Source: an uncultured Prevotellaceae bacterium
GTDB lineage: Bacteria > Bacteroidota > Bacteroidia > Bacteroidales > Bacteroidaceae
Reading direction: 5' to 3'
DNA: 64,000 nt
NCBI GenBank assembly: GCA_947167455.1
Contig: CAMVIB010000011.1
Coordinates: 1 to 64,000 of the forward strand
A model generated the notes under the pieces. That model was given only the letters and a program-made list of their open reading frames with translations. It made no database searches and had not been told where the DNA came from. Each line of letters starts with the position of its first letter. The first letter of the stretch is position 1. This document shows positions 25,258 to 34,124 of the stretch, piece after piece. The position numbers and the translations under genes are program-made.

Positions 25258-26697
25258 TTACACATTCTCGAGGATGGCCAACAGATGCCGCCACACCATA
25301 TCTACCGTAGGGATGAGCAGTCGCTCGTCGGGCGAGTGCACGCCACGCAGTGTGGGTCCGAAGCTCACCATGTCCAATCCTGGATATTTCTCAGAGAACA
25401 GTCCGCACTCCAGTCCGGCATGTATGCCTCTCACCACGGGTTCCTTGCCAAAGAGCCGCACATACTGCTCACGGGCTATGCGCAGTATCTCGCTCTTGGG
25501 GTTCATGGCCCAACCCGGGTAGCCGTCGCCGATGGTGACCTCTGCCCCTGCCAGCTCGAAGACGGCAGCTATGGTGTGGCTCATGTTGTGGCGTGCTGAA
25601 AGGATGCTGCTACGCTGACTCGTGACGATGCGTATGTGTCCCGGCTCCACCTGCTTTATGCTGGCGAGGTTTGAACTCGTCTCCACAAGTTCTATGCCCT
25701 GGCTCATGGCATACACGCCGTTGTCCACGGCCTGCAGGGCACTTATCAGACGACAGTTGACGTCTGCGGGCAGCACCGTGGCCTGCCGCTCCTCGCTCTC
25801 GAGTACGAACTGCATCGACCGTTCCGTCACGGCAAACTCCTCTTCCACCTCAGCGGCAAAGACATTCCAACGCGCGCGCGCCTGTTCCTTATACTTATTA
25901 GGCACACACACCACACACTCGGCCTCGCGCGGAATAGCGTTGTGCAGGCCTCCAGCCTGGATGTCGGCGATGCGCAGTCCCCAGGCCTTCATGCCGTCGT
26001 AGAGGAAGCGCGCCAGAAGCTTGTTGGCATTGGCACGACGCTTGTCGATATCGTCGCCGCTGTGCCCGCCCATGAGACCCTTTATGGTGAGGCGCAGGAA
26101 GAAGGCATCGGCAGGCGCTGCCTCAGGCTCGAAGCGAAAATCCACGTATGTGCCGCAACCTCCGGCACACGACACGAACAGCTCGCCCTCGTCCTCCGAG
26201 TCGAGGTTGATGAGCATCGTGCCGGTCATGAAACCGGGCTTCATGCCCTCAGCACCCGAAAGTCCTGTCTCCTCGTCGCGCGTGAAGACACACTCTATGG
26301 GTCCGTGCTTGATGGTGTCGTCGGCCAGGATGGCCATCTCCATGGCGCAACCGATGCCGTCGTCAGCGCCGAGGGTAGTGCCACGTGCACGCATCCATTC
26401 GCCATCGACGTATGTCTGGATGGCATCGTTCTGGAAATCGAAATCGACATCGTTGTTTTTCTCGCACACCATGTCCATGTGGCTTTGCAGGATTACAGTC
26501 GGGCGGTCTTCCATGCCCGGGGTTGCGGGTTTGCGTATCAGCACGTTGCCCGTCTCATCGACAATGGTCTCGAGGTTCAGGCTCTGTCCGAAGTTGCGCA
26601 GGAAGTCAATCATCTTCTCTTCGTGCTTCGATGGGCGCGGTACGGCATTGATGCGTGCGAACATGTTGAACACGCTGGCTGGTTTGAGTTCTGTCAT
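25258..26697 (-). CDS. pepD: Aminoacyl-histidine dipeptidase (M20C, PepD-like)
   Basis: Zn-dependent cytoplasmic dipeptidase. Metal and catalytic motifs of family M20 are intact: ILQSHMDMVCEK (His73, Asp75), TLGADDGIG (Asp112) and FTRDEETGLSGA (Glu142/143); the C-terminal HAGLECGLF supplies the last metal ligand. Length 479 is normal for PepD, and the lid domain runs from about 187 to 370. It acts on peptides with N-terminal residue next to His and on other dipeptides. Confidence 0.94.
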   Translation of the reverse strand: MTELKPASVFNMFARINAVPRPSKHEEKMIDFLRNFGQSLNLETIVDETGNVLIRKPATPGMEDRPTVILQSHMDMVCEKNNDVDFDFQNDAIQTYVDGEWMRARGTTLGADDGIGCAMEMAILADDTIKHGPIECVFTRDEETGLSGAEGMKPGFMTGTMLINLDSEDEGELFVSCAGGCGTYVDFRFEPEAAPADAFFLRLTIKGLMGGHSGDDIDKRRANANKLLARFLYDGMKAWGLRIADIQAGGLHNAIPREAECVVCVPNKYKEQARARWNVFAAEVEEEFAVTERSMQFVLESEERQATVLPADVNCRLISALQAVDNGVYAMSQGIELVETSSNLASIKQVEPGHIRIVTSQRSSILSARHNMSHTIAAVFELAGAEVTIGDGYPGWAMNPKSEILRIAREQYVRLFGKEPVVRGIHAGLECGLFSEKYPGLDMVSFGPTLRGVHSPDERLLIPTVDMVWRHLLAILENV

Positions 26698-26806
26698 AGC
26701 GTTATGAGTTTGCTGTTTTTTTCTTAATTTATTGACTTTATGATTCTGTTTTTGCTAATTAAGGTTAAAGTTAGTCACAAGAATCGCGTAGGACGCAACT
26801 TTGCGC

Positions 26807-26814
26807 TATCTTTG
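26807..26814 (+). promoter_or_regulatory. Promoter box of the small membrane protein operon
   Basis: TATCTTTG, then CGCTGC, 42 nt before the ATG at 26856; good -7 match without a clear -33 TTTG. Confidence 0.5.
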
Positions 26815-26855
26815 CGCTGCAAAATTACATAAGTTTCTATTATTAAACGCACGAA

Positions 26856-27071
26856 ATGCTAAAAATATTGCTTCTCACACTGGGAATTATTGGCGTGGCA
26901 GTGGTTCTGCTGGCCGCGAAGCTCATTATCCGCGGCGATGCCAGCGGCCCCATGCAGCATATCGGTGCCAGCCGTGCCATGCGTGACCGCGGCATTCACT
27001 GCGTGGAGAGCATGGATGCCATAGAGCGCGCACAGCGTGCACACCGACAGCACGCGAGTGAGACGCGATGA
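26856..27071 (+). CDS. Small single-pass membrane protein, conserved in Bacteroidales
   Basis: A 71-residue protein with one N-terminal helix (LLLTLGIIGVAVVLLAAKLI) and a basic cytoplasmic tail carrying QHIGASRAMRDRGIHCV. I recognise this helix-plus-tail layout, with a conserved IGxSxAMRxRGIHC, from Bacteroidales hypothetical proteins; its function is unknown. It is followed 49 nt later by the Skp-like gene and lies on the same strand, so it may head that operon. Confidence 0.75.
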   Translation: MLKILLLTLGIIGVAVVLLAAKLIIRGDASGPMQHIGASRAMRDRGIHCVESMDAIERAQRAHRQHASETR

Positions 27072-27120
27072 GACATGCAGCATAACGTAATCCGTCATTA
27101 ACACCGAACGCATTCATATA

Positions 27121-27723
27121 ATGAAGAAAATCTTACTCGCAATGAGCGCCGCCGTGGCGCTGACAGCATGCTCCGGCAAGCAAGCAGAAGCCCCTGTGGC
27201 TCAAGACGAACCCACGTCAGGGCTGCGCATAGCCTACATCGAAGTTGACTCGCTGATGAGCCAGTACCAGTTCTGCAAGGACTATAACCTCCTTCTCAAC
27301 CAGAAGGGCGAGAACGCCCAGAAGGCTCTGGCTGACAAGCAGCGTGCACTGCAGTCGCACGCCAATGCCCTTCAGAAGAAGTACGAGAGCAACGGCTTTA
27401 CCACACGCGATGAGCTCGAACGCGCACAGAACCAGCTGGCCCGCGAGCAGCAGGACCTTGCCGAGCTCGAGCAACGCCTCATGGGCGAGCTTGCCAATGA
27501 GCAGGCCAACCTCACTGCCGAGATGCGCGACAGCATCCAGGCCTTCCTCCGCACTTACAACAAGAGCAAGAAGTTCGACTACATCCTCTCACGCTCTGGC
27601 GACAACATCCTCATGGCCAATCCCGCCTTCGACATCACCGAGGAGGTGGTGCGCGGCCTCAACAAGCGCTACAAGGCCAAGCCCGACGTCACGAAGGCCA
27701 CAAAGAGCGACAAAGAGGACTAA
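27121..27723 (+). CDS. OmpH/Skp-family periplasmic chaperone-like lipoprotein
   Basis: A 200-residue protein with lipoprotein signal MKKILLAMSAAVALTAC and a domain beginning RIAYIEVDSLMSQYQFCK, the usual Skp/OmpH opening. The middle (about 60-140) is a heptad-rich coiled coil (AREQQDLAELEQRLMGELAN), and the end DYILSRSGDNILMANPAFDIT matches the OmpH C-terminal strand. Skp binds unfolded outer-membrane proteins. It is lipid-anchored here, unlike soluble E. coli Skp. The prmA-fbp fusion starts 18 nt later. Confidence 0.86.
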   Translation: MKKILLAMSAAVALTACSGKQAEAPVAQDEPTSGLRIAYIEVDSLMSQYQFCKDYNLLLNQKGENAQKALADKQRALQSHANALQKKYESNGFTTRDELERAQNQLAREQQDLAELEQRLMGELANEQANLTAEMRDSIQAFLRTYNKSKKFDYILSRSGDNILMANPAFDITEEVVRGLNKRYKAKPDVTKATKSDKED

Positions 27724-27741
27724 GCAATCTGCCCACAGACA

Positions 27742-30648
27742 TTGGAATACACAGAACTATCTTTCGTAATAAATCCCTATAGTGAGGCCGCCGCCGATGT
27801 GCTGGCAGCCTCCCTTGCTGATGCAGGCTGCGACAGCTTCGTGGCCGAGCCTGCGGGTCTGAAGGCTTATGTGCCCACGGCTCTCTACGACGACAGCCGT
27901 GTCCGGGCTGTCGTCGAGGGTCTCCCCTTCGCAGACACCGACGTGAGCTACACCGCCACGGCCGTCGCCGACCAGGACTGGAATGCCACCTGGGAGGCAG
28001 AGGGCTTCGAGCCTATTGTCATAGGCGACCGCATCGTCATCCACGATGAGGATGCCACCGACTATCCCCCGGCACGCATCGACATCGCCATACATCCGCG
28101 TCAGGCCTTCGGAACGGGCACGCATGCCACGACACGCCTCATGCTGCGCCAGTTGCTGGATGCCAACATTGACGGCGCCACGGTCATCGATGCAGGCTGC
28201 GGCACCGGCATACTCGGCATACTCTGCGCCATGCGGGGAGCATCGGCCGTCATGGCCTACGACATCGACGAGTGGAGCGTCAGCAACGCCCAGCACAACT
28301 ACGACATCAACCACCGCCGCCACCCCGACAGCTTCTGGCCCGTGGTAGATATCGAGCACGGCGATGCCAGCTGTCTGGCCACGGCGCCGCAGGCCGACAT
28401 CATCCTGGCCAACATCAACCGCAACATCCTCCTGGCCGACATGCCCGCCTTCGCACGCAGGCTGAAGCCTGGAGGCAAGCTCATGGTGAGCGGCTTCCTG
28501 TCCGAGGACATCACGATGCTCACCGAGGCTGCTGCGGCACAGGGGCTGCGACTGATGCGTCAGGCCTCAGACGGCGAGTGGCAGCTGCTGCTCTTCAAAC
28601 AGCCGAACACCGACCAGCGCCTGTTGCAGCTGCTCTCCCAGAGCTTCCCAAACATCGCCACTGCCAGCACCGAAATAATCAACCTCGAAGCTATTCAGAA
28701 CCTGCCCAAAGGCACCGAGCACTTCATGGCCGACATACACGGCGAGTACGAAGCCTTCCTGCACATCCTGAAAAATGCCAGCGGACGCATCAAGCGCAAG
28801 GTGCGCGAGCTCTTCGCCGACACGCTGACCGACGAACAGCAACGCGACCTCTGCACACTCATCTACTATCCTGAGCAAAAGCTCGAGATTATCAAGAACA
28901 GCCGCAGCGATGACCTCGACGACCTGCACCCGGCACATGGCGTAGGCGAAGCACCGGTGTCAGACATCGACCGCCAGTCGTCGCTCAACGCATTCTACGC
29001 CACCACCTTGCGGCAGCTCACACGCGTGCTGCAGACGGTGTCTTCAAAATATACACGCTCCAAGGTGCGCAAGGCCCTGCCCTCAGAGTTTGCCTACATC
29101 ATAGAAGAGCTGCTGCACGAGTCGCCCTCCGACCACGACAAGGAGGCCTACTTCTCTGCCATCATAGACAGCATCATCGAGACAGACCGGGCAGATGCAT
29201 TCATCGTTGCCATCGCCAGTGTCATACAGCGGCTGGCCGTTGACCAGCTGCACATCCTCGGCGACATCTTCGACCGAGGGCCTGGCGCACACATCATCAT
29301 GGACCGCCTGTGCCAGCTGTCGGCATGGGACATACAGTGGGGCAACCACGATGCCCTATGGATGGGTGCCGCCGCAGGCAACGACTGCTGCATTGCCAAT
29401 GTGCTGCGGCTGTCACTGCGCTACGGCAACATGGCCACACTCGAGGACGGCTACGGCATCAACCTCGTGCCACTGGCCACCTTCGCCATGGACACCTATG
29501 CCGACGACCCCTGCGACCTCTTCGGGCCGCGGCTCGACAAGGATGACACTACCCACAACGAAAAGACACGACGCCTCATAGCACAGATGCACAAGGCCAT
29601 AAGCATCATCCAGTTTAAACTCGAAGCACAGATGATACTGCGACGGCCGCAATGGGGCATGCACAACCGACTGGTGCTGCAGAACATCGACCTCAAGCGC
29701 GGGGTCTATGTCTGCGACGGCCGCGAGTACGAGATGAAGGACACCTTCCTGCCAACCCTCGACCCTCGACATCCGTTCGAGCTTACTGCCGAGGAGGCCG
29801 AGCTGGTGCGACAGCTGCATCACAGCTTCCGCGTCTCCGACAAGCTCCAGAAGCACATAAAATGCCTCTTTACGCACGGATGCATGTATGCCGTCACCAA
29901 CGGCAACCTACTCTTCCACGCCAGCGTGCCTCTCAACGCCGACGGCACACTGAAGGCCGTGGACATCGACGGACACTCGTACAGCGGCCGCGAGCTGCTC
30001 CACCACATAGGCATCACCATGCGCGCCGCCTTCAACGCCGACACGCCACGAGCCGAAAAGAGCTTCGCACGCGACTACTTCTGGTACCTTTGGTGCGGCC
30101 CCGACTCACCGCTCTTCGACAAGGACCGCATGGCCACCTTCGAGCGTTATTTCCTCTGCGACAAGGCCACACATGAGGAGCGTAAGGGCAACTACTACCT
30201 GTTGCGCGACAATGCCGATGTCTGCGACCGCATACTCGATGCCTTTGGCGTCAGCGGACACCACCGCCACATCATCAACGGACACGTGCCGGTGAGGGTG
30301 GCAGGCGGCGAAAGCCCCATCAAAGCCGGCGGGCGGCTCATGGTCATCGACGGGGGGCTGTCGAAGGCATACCACGACACCACGGGCATCGCGGGCTACA
30401 CACTCGTCTTCCACAGCCGCGGCTTCGAACTCATTCAGCACGAGCCCTTCCGCAGTGCCGACGATGCCATACGCCGCGGCACCGACATCGTAAGCTCAAA
30501 GCAAATCGTGGAGCTCAGCGGACGACGCATACGCGTCCGCGACACCGACAAAGGCCGGCAGCTGCAAGACCAGATCGACGAGCTCCAGGAGCTGCTCTAC
30601 GCCTACCGACACGGCACCATCAAGGAACGTCTCTCCGCCGCCAAGTGA
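27742..30648 (+). CDS. PrmA (L11 methyltransferase) fused to class III fructose-1,6-bisphosphatase
   Basis: One 968-codon frame joins two normally separate enzymes. Residues 1-287 are complete PrmA, the trimethylase of ribosomal protein L11: it has IHPRQAFGTGTHATTRL, the AdoMet loop DAGCGTGILGI and the catalytic NINRNILL. Residues 290-968 are complete class III FBPase, with EIINLEAIQNLPKGTEHF, DIHGEYEAF, GDIFDRGP and WGNHDALWMGAAAG, metal-phosphoesterase motifs. The join is near 28600-28630 with no stop and no ATG at the normal FBPase start; the nearest upstream in-frame ATG is 28556. The start at 27742 is TTG. FBPase III works in gluconeogenesis. A misread stop is the main alternative to a true fusion. 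Confidence 0.9.
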   Translation: MEYTELSFVINPYSEAAADVLAASLADAGCDSFVAEPAGLKAYVPTALYDDSRVRAVVEGLPFADTDVSYTATAVADQDWNATWEAEGFEPIVIGDRIVIHDEDATDYPPARIDIAIHPRQAFGTGTHATTRLMLRQLLDANIDGATVIDAGCGTGILGILCAMRGASAVMAYDIDEWSVSNAQHNYDINHRRHPDSFWPVVDIEHGDASCLATAPQADIILANINRNILLADMPAFARRLKPGGKLMVSGFLSEDITMLTEAAAAQGLRLMRQASDGEWQLLLFKQPNTDQRLLQLLSQSFPNIATASTEIINLEAIQNLPKGTEHFMADIHGEYEAFLHILKNASGRIKRKVRELFADTLTDEQQRDLCTLIYYPEQKLEIIKNSRSDDLDDLHPAHGVGEAPVSDIDRQSSLNAFYATTLRQLTRVLQTVSSKYTRSKVRKALPSEFAYIIEELLHESPSDHDKEAYFSAIIDSIIETDRADAFIVAIASVIQRLAVDQLHILGDIFDRGPGAHIIMDRLCQLSAWDIQWGNHDALWMGAAAGNDCCIANVLRLSLRYGNMATLEDGYGINLVPLATFAMDTYADDPCDLFGPRLDKDDTTHNEKTRRLIAQMHKAISIIQFKLEAQMILRRPQWGMHNRLVLQNIDLKRGVYVCDGREYEMKDTFLPTLDPRHPFELTAEEAELVRQLHHSFRVSDKLQKHIKCLFTHGCMYAVTNGNLLFHASVPLNADGTLKAVDIDGHSYSGRELLHHIGITMRAAFNADTPRAEKSFARDYFWYLWCGPDSPLFDKDRMATFERYFLCDKATHEERKGNYYLLRDNADVCDRILDAFGVSGHHRHIINGHVPVRVAGGESPIKAGGRLMVIDGGLSKAYHDTTGIAGYTLVFHSRGFELIQHEPFRSADDAIRRGTDIVSSKQIVELSGRRIRVRDTDKGRQLQDQIDELQELLYAYRHGTIKERLSAAK

Positions 30649-30693
30649 ATCGGACCGACAAGCCGATACCACAAACGACAAATAAGACAAAAG

Positions 30694-31860
30694 ATGAAAC
30701 GTACCCTTCTATGCCTCTCAGCAATTGTCTGCGTGCTGACGCTGTCGGCACAGGGCATCTACGACTTTCAAGTGAAAGACAAGTCCGGCACCGACGTGCC
30801 TCTTGCACAGTTCAAGGGCAAAGTGCTGCTCATTGTGAACACAGCCACACGCTGCGGATTCACACGTCAGTACAGCGAGCTCGAAGCCCTCTATGAGAAA
30901 TATCACGACGAAGGTCTTGAGATTCTCGACTTCCCCTGCAACCAGTTCGGGCAGCAGGCTCCGGGCACCGTCGAGGAGATTCAGCAGTTCTGCACACTCA
31001 ACTACGGCGTGCGCTTTCCACAGCTCTATGCCGGACGCACAGGCGAGGCCGCGAGCACCAAGATCGAGGTCAACGGCGACAACACCCACCCTCTCTACGC
31101 ATACCTGAAATCGCAGCAGGGCTTCGGAGGGTTCCGCACCGACAGCGACATGGGCAAGGCCATGGACACGATGCTGCGCCGTCAGGATTCGGCCTACGAC
31201 AAGAATCCCGACATCAAGTGGAATTTCACAAAATTCCTCATCGCCCGCGACGGCAGAGTCGTCAGACGCTACGAGCCTACCGACGATATGAGCGACGTGG
31301 AAGTCGGCATCGGCACCGAGCTGAACCCCGTGCTGAGCAACATCATGGCCCGTCGCTCCGTGCGACGCTATCTTGACAAGCCCGTGGAGCACGAGAAGCT
31401 GCAGACCCTGGCCATGTGCGGCATCAACGCCCCCAGCGGCATGAACCGCCAGCCGTGGATCGTCAGAGTGGTGGAGGACCGGAAGCTCATCGCCGACGTC
31501 ACCGAGGTCTATCGCCAGGCCAACGCCGAGCAGGTGGCTCGCGACAGTAACTTCAAGAACATGTTCCGCAATGCCCCAAACATAATCTGCGTGTGCACGC
31601 CGGCCAATGGCGGTGGCGAGCTCGATGCCGGCCTGCTGGGCGAGAACATCATGCTTGCCGCTCAGGCTATGGGGCTCGGCACATGCTGTCTGGGAGGCCC
31701 CGTGCGCTTCCTGCTCGCCAACGAGAAGGCACGTTTCTTCATCGACAAGCTCGAGATCCCTGCCGACTACAAGCTCAACTACATCATCGCCGTAGGCTAC
31801 CCCGACGAACAGCCTCAGGCCAAACCGCGTGACGCCTCCAGGGTGAAGTTCATCAAGTAG
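30694..31860 (+). CDS. Secreted glutathione peroxidase fused to a nitroreductase
   Basis: Signal peptide MKRTLLCLSAIVCVLTLSAQ, then a GPx domain (about 21-205) with catalytic Cys54 in VNTATRCGFTRQY, Gln84 in FPCNQFGQQAPG and Trp176 in WNFTKFLIA. A nitroreductase domain follows (about 212-388) with IMARRSVRRYLDKPV, an FMN-binding signature, APSGMNRQPWIVRVV, and the GLGTCCLGG loop. Both halves look complete. GPx enzymes reduce peroxides with thiol partners; nitroreductases use FMN and NAD(P)H. Because NAD(P)H is cytoplasmic, the electron source for the exported half is unclear. It lies 45 nt after the PrmA-FBPase gene. Confidence 0.88.
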   Translation: MKRTLLCLSAIVCVLTLSAQGIYDFQVKDKSGTDVPLAQFKGKVLLIVNTATRCGFTRQYSELEALYEKYHDEGLEILDFPCNQFGQQAPGTVEEIQQFCTLNYGVRFPQLYAGRTGEAASTKIEVNGDNTHPLYAYLKSQQGFGGFRTDSDMGKAMDTMLRRQDSAYDKNPDIKWNFTKFLIARDGRVVRRYEPTDDMSDVEVGIGTELNPVLSNIMARRSVRRYLDKPVEHEKLQTLAMCGINAPSGMNRQPWIVRVVEDRKLIADVTEVYRQANAEQVARDSNFKNMFRNAPNIICVCTPANGGGELDAGLLGENIMLAAQAMGLGTCCLGGPVRFLLANEKARFFIDKLEIPADYKLNYIIAVGYPDEQPQAKPRDASRVKFIK

Positions 31861-31878
31861 CTGACAAAGGGTATTAAT

Positions 31879-31954
31879 CCCCTAGGGGAGTTAGCAAACT
31901 CCCCTAGGCGAGTTACACAACTCCCCTAGGCGAGTTTGCTAACTCCCCTAGGGG
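31879..31954. repeat. 76-bp near-perfect palindrome with four CCTAGG cores
   Basis: The segment opens and closes with CCCCTAGGGG and contains four AACTCCCCTAGGCGAGTT-like units; the outer 23 bases on each side are exact inverted copies. It centres on GAGTTACACAACTC. A second small hairpin, GGGGCTTTTTCAGCCCC (31951-31967), follows. It starts 19 nt past the GPx-nitroreductase stop and may act as a terminator, but its symmetry exceeds what that needs. Confidence 0.85.
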
Positions 31955-31977
31955 CTTTTTCAGCCCCGGCCACAGGG

Positions 31978-32092
31978 ATGACCCGCAACCCCAAAGAACA
32001 TGACCCGCGACCCCTAAGGACATGACCTTCGACCCCGAAAGTCATACCCCGCACCCGGCAGAACAGGACCCGCATCCCGGCAGGTCATACCC
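31978..32092. repeat. Five imperfect 22-bp direct repeats
   Basis: Consecutive units at 31978, 32000, 32022, 32044 and 32065 follow the pattern ATGACCCGCnACCCCnAAGnC; one unit is 21 nt. They have no spacers, so they are not a CRISPR. The 333-nt gap 31861-32193 holds only these repeats, the CTAG palindrome and the presumed grpE promoter region. Confidence 0.75.
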
Positions 32093-32193
32093 ATATTGTG
32101 CCACAGGCCATGCCCCACAGCAAGGCTGGGCAGCCAGACAGCCTTTGGCACACTCTTTGCTATAGATGTAACAAAGCATAAAACACTGAAATT

Positions 32194-32799
32194 ATGACAG
32201 ACGAAAAGAAAACACAAGACGAATCTCTCGACACCGAGGCACAGATGCCCGAGACAGAGGGCGCAGAGACCGACGACGTGGCCGCCGACAACGAGGCTGA
32301 CACCACTGCCGACAACGAGGCCGAGGCCGCAGAGGAGCAGACACCAGAGCAGCAACTTGCTGCCGCACGTGCAGAGATTGAGGAGCTGAAGACCCAGGCT
32401 CTCTACAAGCAGGCCGAGTTCGAAAACTATCGCAAACGCACCATCAAGGAGAAAGCCGACCTCATCCTAAACGGCTCTAAGTCAGCCGTCATAGCACTGC
32501 TGCCAATCGTCGATGACTTGGAGCGTGCACTGCCATCTATGAAGCAGGCCGAAGACGTAGCTGCCGTGGCCGAGGGCGTAGAGCTCATCTACCAGAAATT
32601 CCTCAAGGCGCTGGCAGGTCTCGGCGTGAAGCAGATTGACACCGAAGGTCAGGACTTCAATGTTGACCTTCACGAAGCCATAGCTCAGGTGCCGGGGGTG
32701 CCCGACGAGCAGAAGGGACGTGTGATAGACTGCGTGGAGCGTGGCTACACCCTCAATGACCATGTCATACGTCATGCCAAAGTGGCAGTGGGTATGTGA
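32194..32799 (+). CDS. grpE: Nucleotide exchange factor GrpE
   Basis: DnaK co-chaperone that releases ADP. The 201-residue protein has a very acidic disordered N-terminus (about 1-55), a long helix with LYKQAEFENYRKRTIKEKAD, and the beta domain ending GYTLNDHVIRHAKVAVGM, the universal GrpE C-terminus. dnaJ begins 42 nt later. In this window dnaK itself is absent. Confidence 0.96.
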   Translation: MTDEKKTQDESLDTEAQMPETEGAETDDVAADNEADTTADNEAEAAEEQTPEQQLAAARAEIEELKTQALYKQAEFENYRKRTIKEKADLILNGSKSAVIALLPIVDDLERALPSMKQAEDVAAVAEGVELIYQKFLKALAGLGVKQIDTEGQDFNVDLHEAIAQVPGVPDEQKGRVIDCVERGYTLNDHVIRHAKVAVGM

Positions 32800-32841
32800 T
32801 ACGTTCAACCTTAAAAACGACGGCTTTTATGCCGATAAGAT

Positions 32842-34038
32842 ATGGCAGACCAGAAAAGAGACTACTATGATGTGCTCGGCGTGTCAAAGACGGCCACCGA
32901 GCAAGAGATAAAGGCGGCCTACAAAAAGATGGCCATCAAATACCATCCGGACCGCCAGACGGGCAAGAGCGATGCCGAGAAGCAGGAGGCCGAAGCCAAG
33001 TTCAAGGAGGCGGCCGAGGCCTACGACGTGCTCCACGACCCTCAGAAACGTCAACGCTACGACCAGTTCGGCTTTGCCGGAGTGGGCGGTGCCGAAGGCA
33101 ATTATCAGAACATGTCGATGGATGACATCTTCTCACAGTTCGGCGATATCTTCAGCGACCTCTTCGGCGGGGGAGCATCGTTCGGAGGCTTCGGCTTCGG
33201 AGGAGGCTTCGGCGGCGGGCGCGGCGGACGCAAGCCCCAGCACCGCGGCGGCGACCTGCGCCTTAAGGTGCGCCTGACGCTGAAAGAGTGTGCCACGGGC
33301 GTCACCAAGAAGTTCAAGGTGCGCAAGAAGGTGACATGCTCTCACTGTCACGGCAGCGGCTCCGAGAACGGCAGCGGCGACACCCAGCAGTGTTCGACGT
33401 GCCACGGCAGTGGCTACGTCATACGCTCGCAGCGCTCCATCCTCGGCATGATGCAGACGCAGAGCGTGTGCCCCGACTGTCAGGGCGAGGGCACCATCAT
33501 CAAGAACAAGTGCCACCTCTGCGGCGGCACAGGCATCACGTCCGGCGACGAGGTCGTGGAGGTGAACATACCCGCCGGCGTGGCCGATGGCATGGTGCTC
33601 AACGTACCCGGCAAGGGCGATGCCGCCATCCACGGCGGCGTGCCTGGCGACATTCAGGTCTTCATTGAGGTGGAGCACGACAAGAACTTCGTACGCCATG
33701 ACAACGACCTGCTCTACAACCTCATCATCGATGTGCCGACGGCCATCCTCGGCGGCAGCGTCGATGTGCCGACCCTCGACGGCAAGGTGAAGGTCAAGAT
33801 AGACCCTGGTACACAGCCGGGCAAGGTGTTACGCATTCGAGGCAAAGGCATGCCCGCCGTGCAAGGCTACGGCTATGGCAATGGCGACATTATCGTCAAC
33901 GTCAACGTCTATATACCCGAGACACTGACACGCGATGAGCGCGAAGCCCTGGAGCGTATGCGCAACAGCGACAGCTTCAAGCCCAGCCAGAGCGCCAAGA
34001 CGGGCTTCTTCAACCGCTTCAAGCAGATGTTCGATTAA
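32842..34038 (+). CDS. dnaJ: Chaperone DnaJ
   Basis: Hsp40 co-chaperone of DnaK. The J domain (residues 5-72) has the HPD triad at 35-37. A Gly/Phe-rich linker (about 108-135) follows. The zinc-finger region carries four CxxCxGxG motifs: [24 protein letters not shown] and CHLCGGTG. The C-terminal substrate-binding domains complete the 398-residue class A DnaJ. It is coupled to grpE and leads into folC by 86 nt. Confidence 0.97.
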   Translation: MADQKRDYYDVLGVSKTATEQEIKAAYKKMAIKYHPDRQTGKSDAEKQEAEAKFKEAAEAYDVLHDPQKRQRYDQFGFAGVGGAEGNYQNMSMDDIFSQFGDIFSDLFGGGASFGGFGFGGGFGGGRGGRKPQHRGGDLRLKVRLTLKECATGVTKKFKVRKKVTCSHCHGSGSENGSGDTQQCSTCHGSGYVIRSQRSILGMMQTQSVCPDCQGEGTIIKNKCHLCGGTGITSGDEVVEVNIPAGVADGMVLNVPGKGDAAIHGGVPGDIQVFIEVEHDKNFVRHDNDLLYNLIIDVPTAILGGSVDVPTLDGKVKVKIDPGTQPGKVLRIRGKGMPAVQGYGYGNGDIIVNVNVYIPETLTRDEREALERMRNSDSFKPSQSAKTGFFNRFKQMFD

Positions 34039-34124
34039 GCCTCACGCACATGCGTCAACACGTCACATCACTCTCCATGCAACAGCAACCGACAACCATC
34101 GCCACCGCCCAAGGCGGTGCCAGC

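Noticed and set aside
31978..32092. CRISPR-like array before grpE
   Set aside because: The repeats are contiguous, imperfect and only 22 bp, with no unique spacers and no cas gene.
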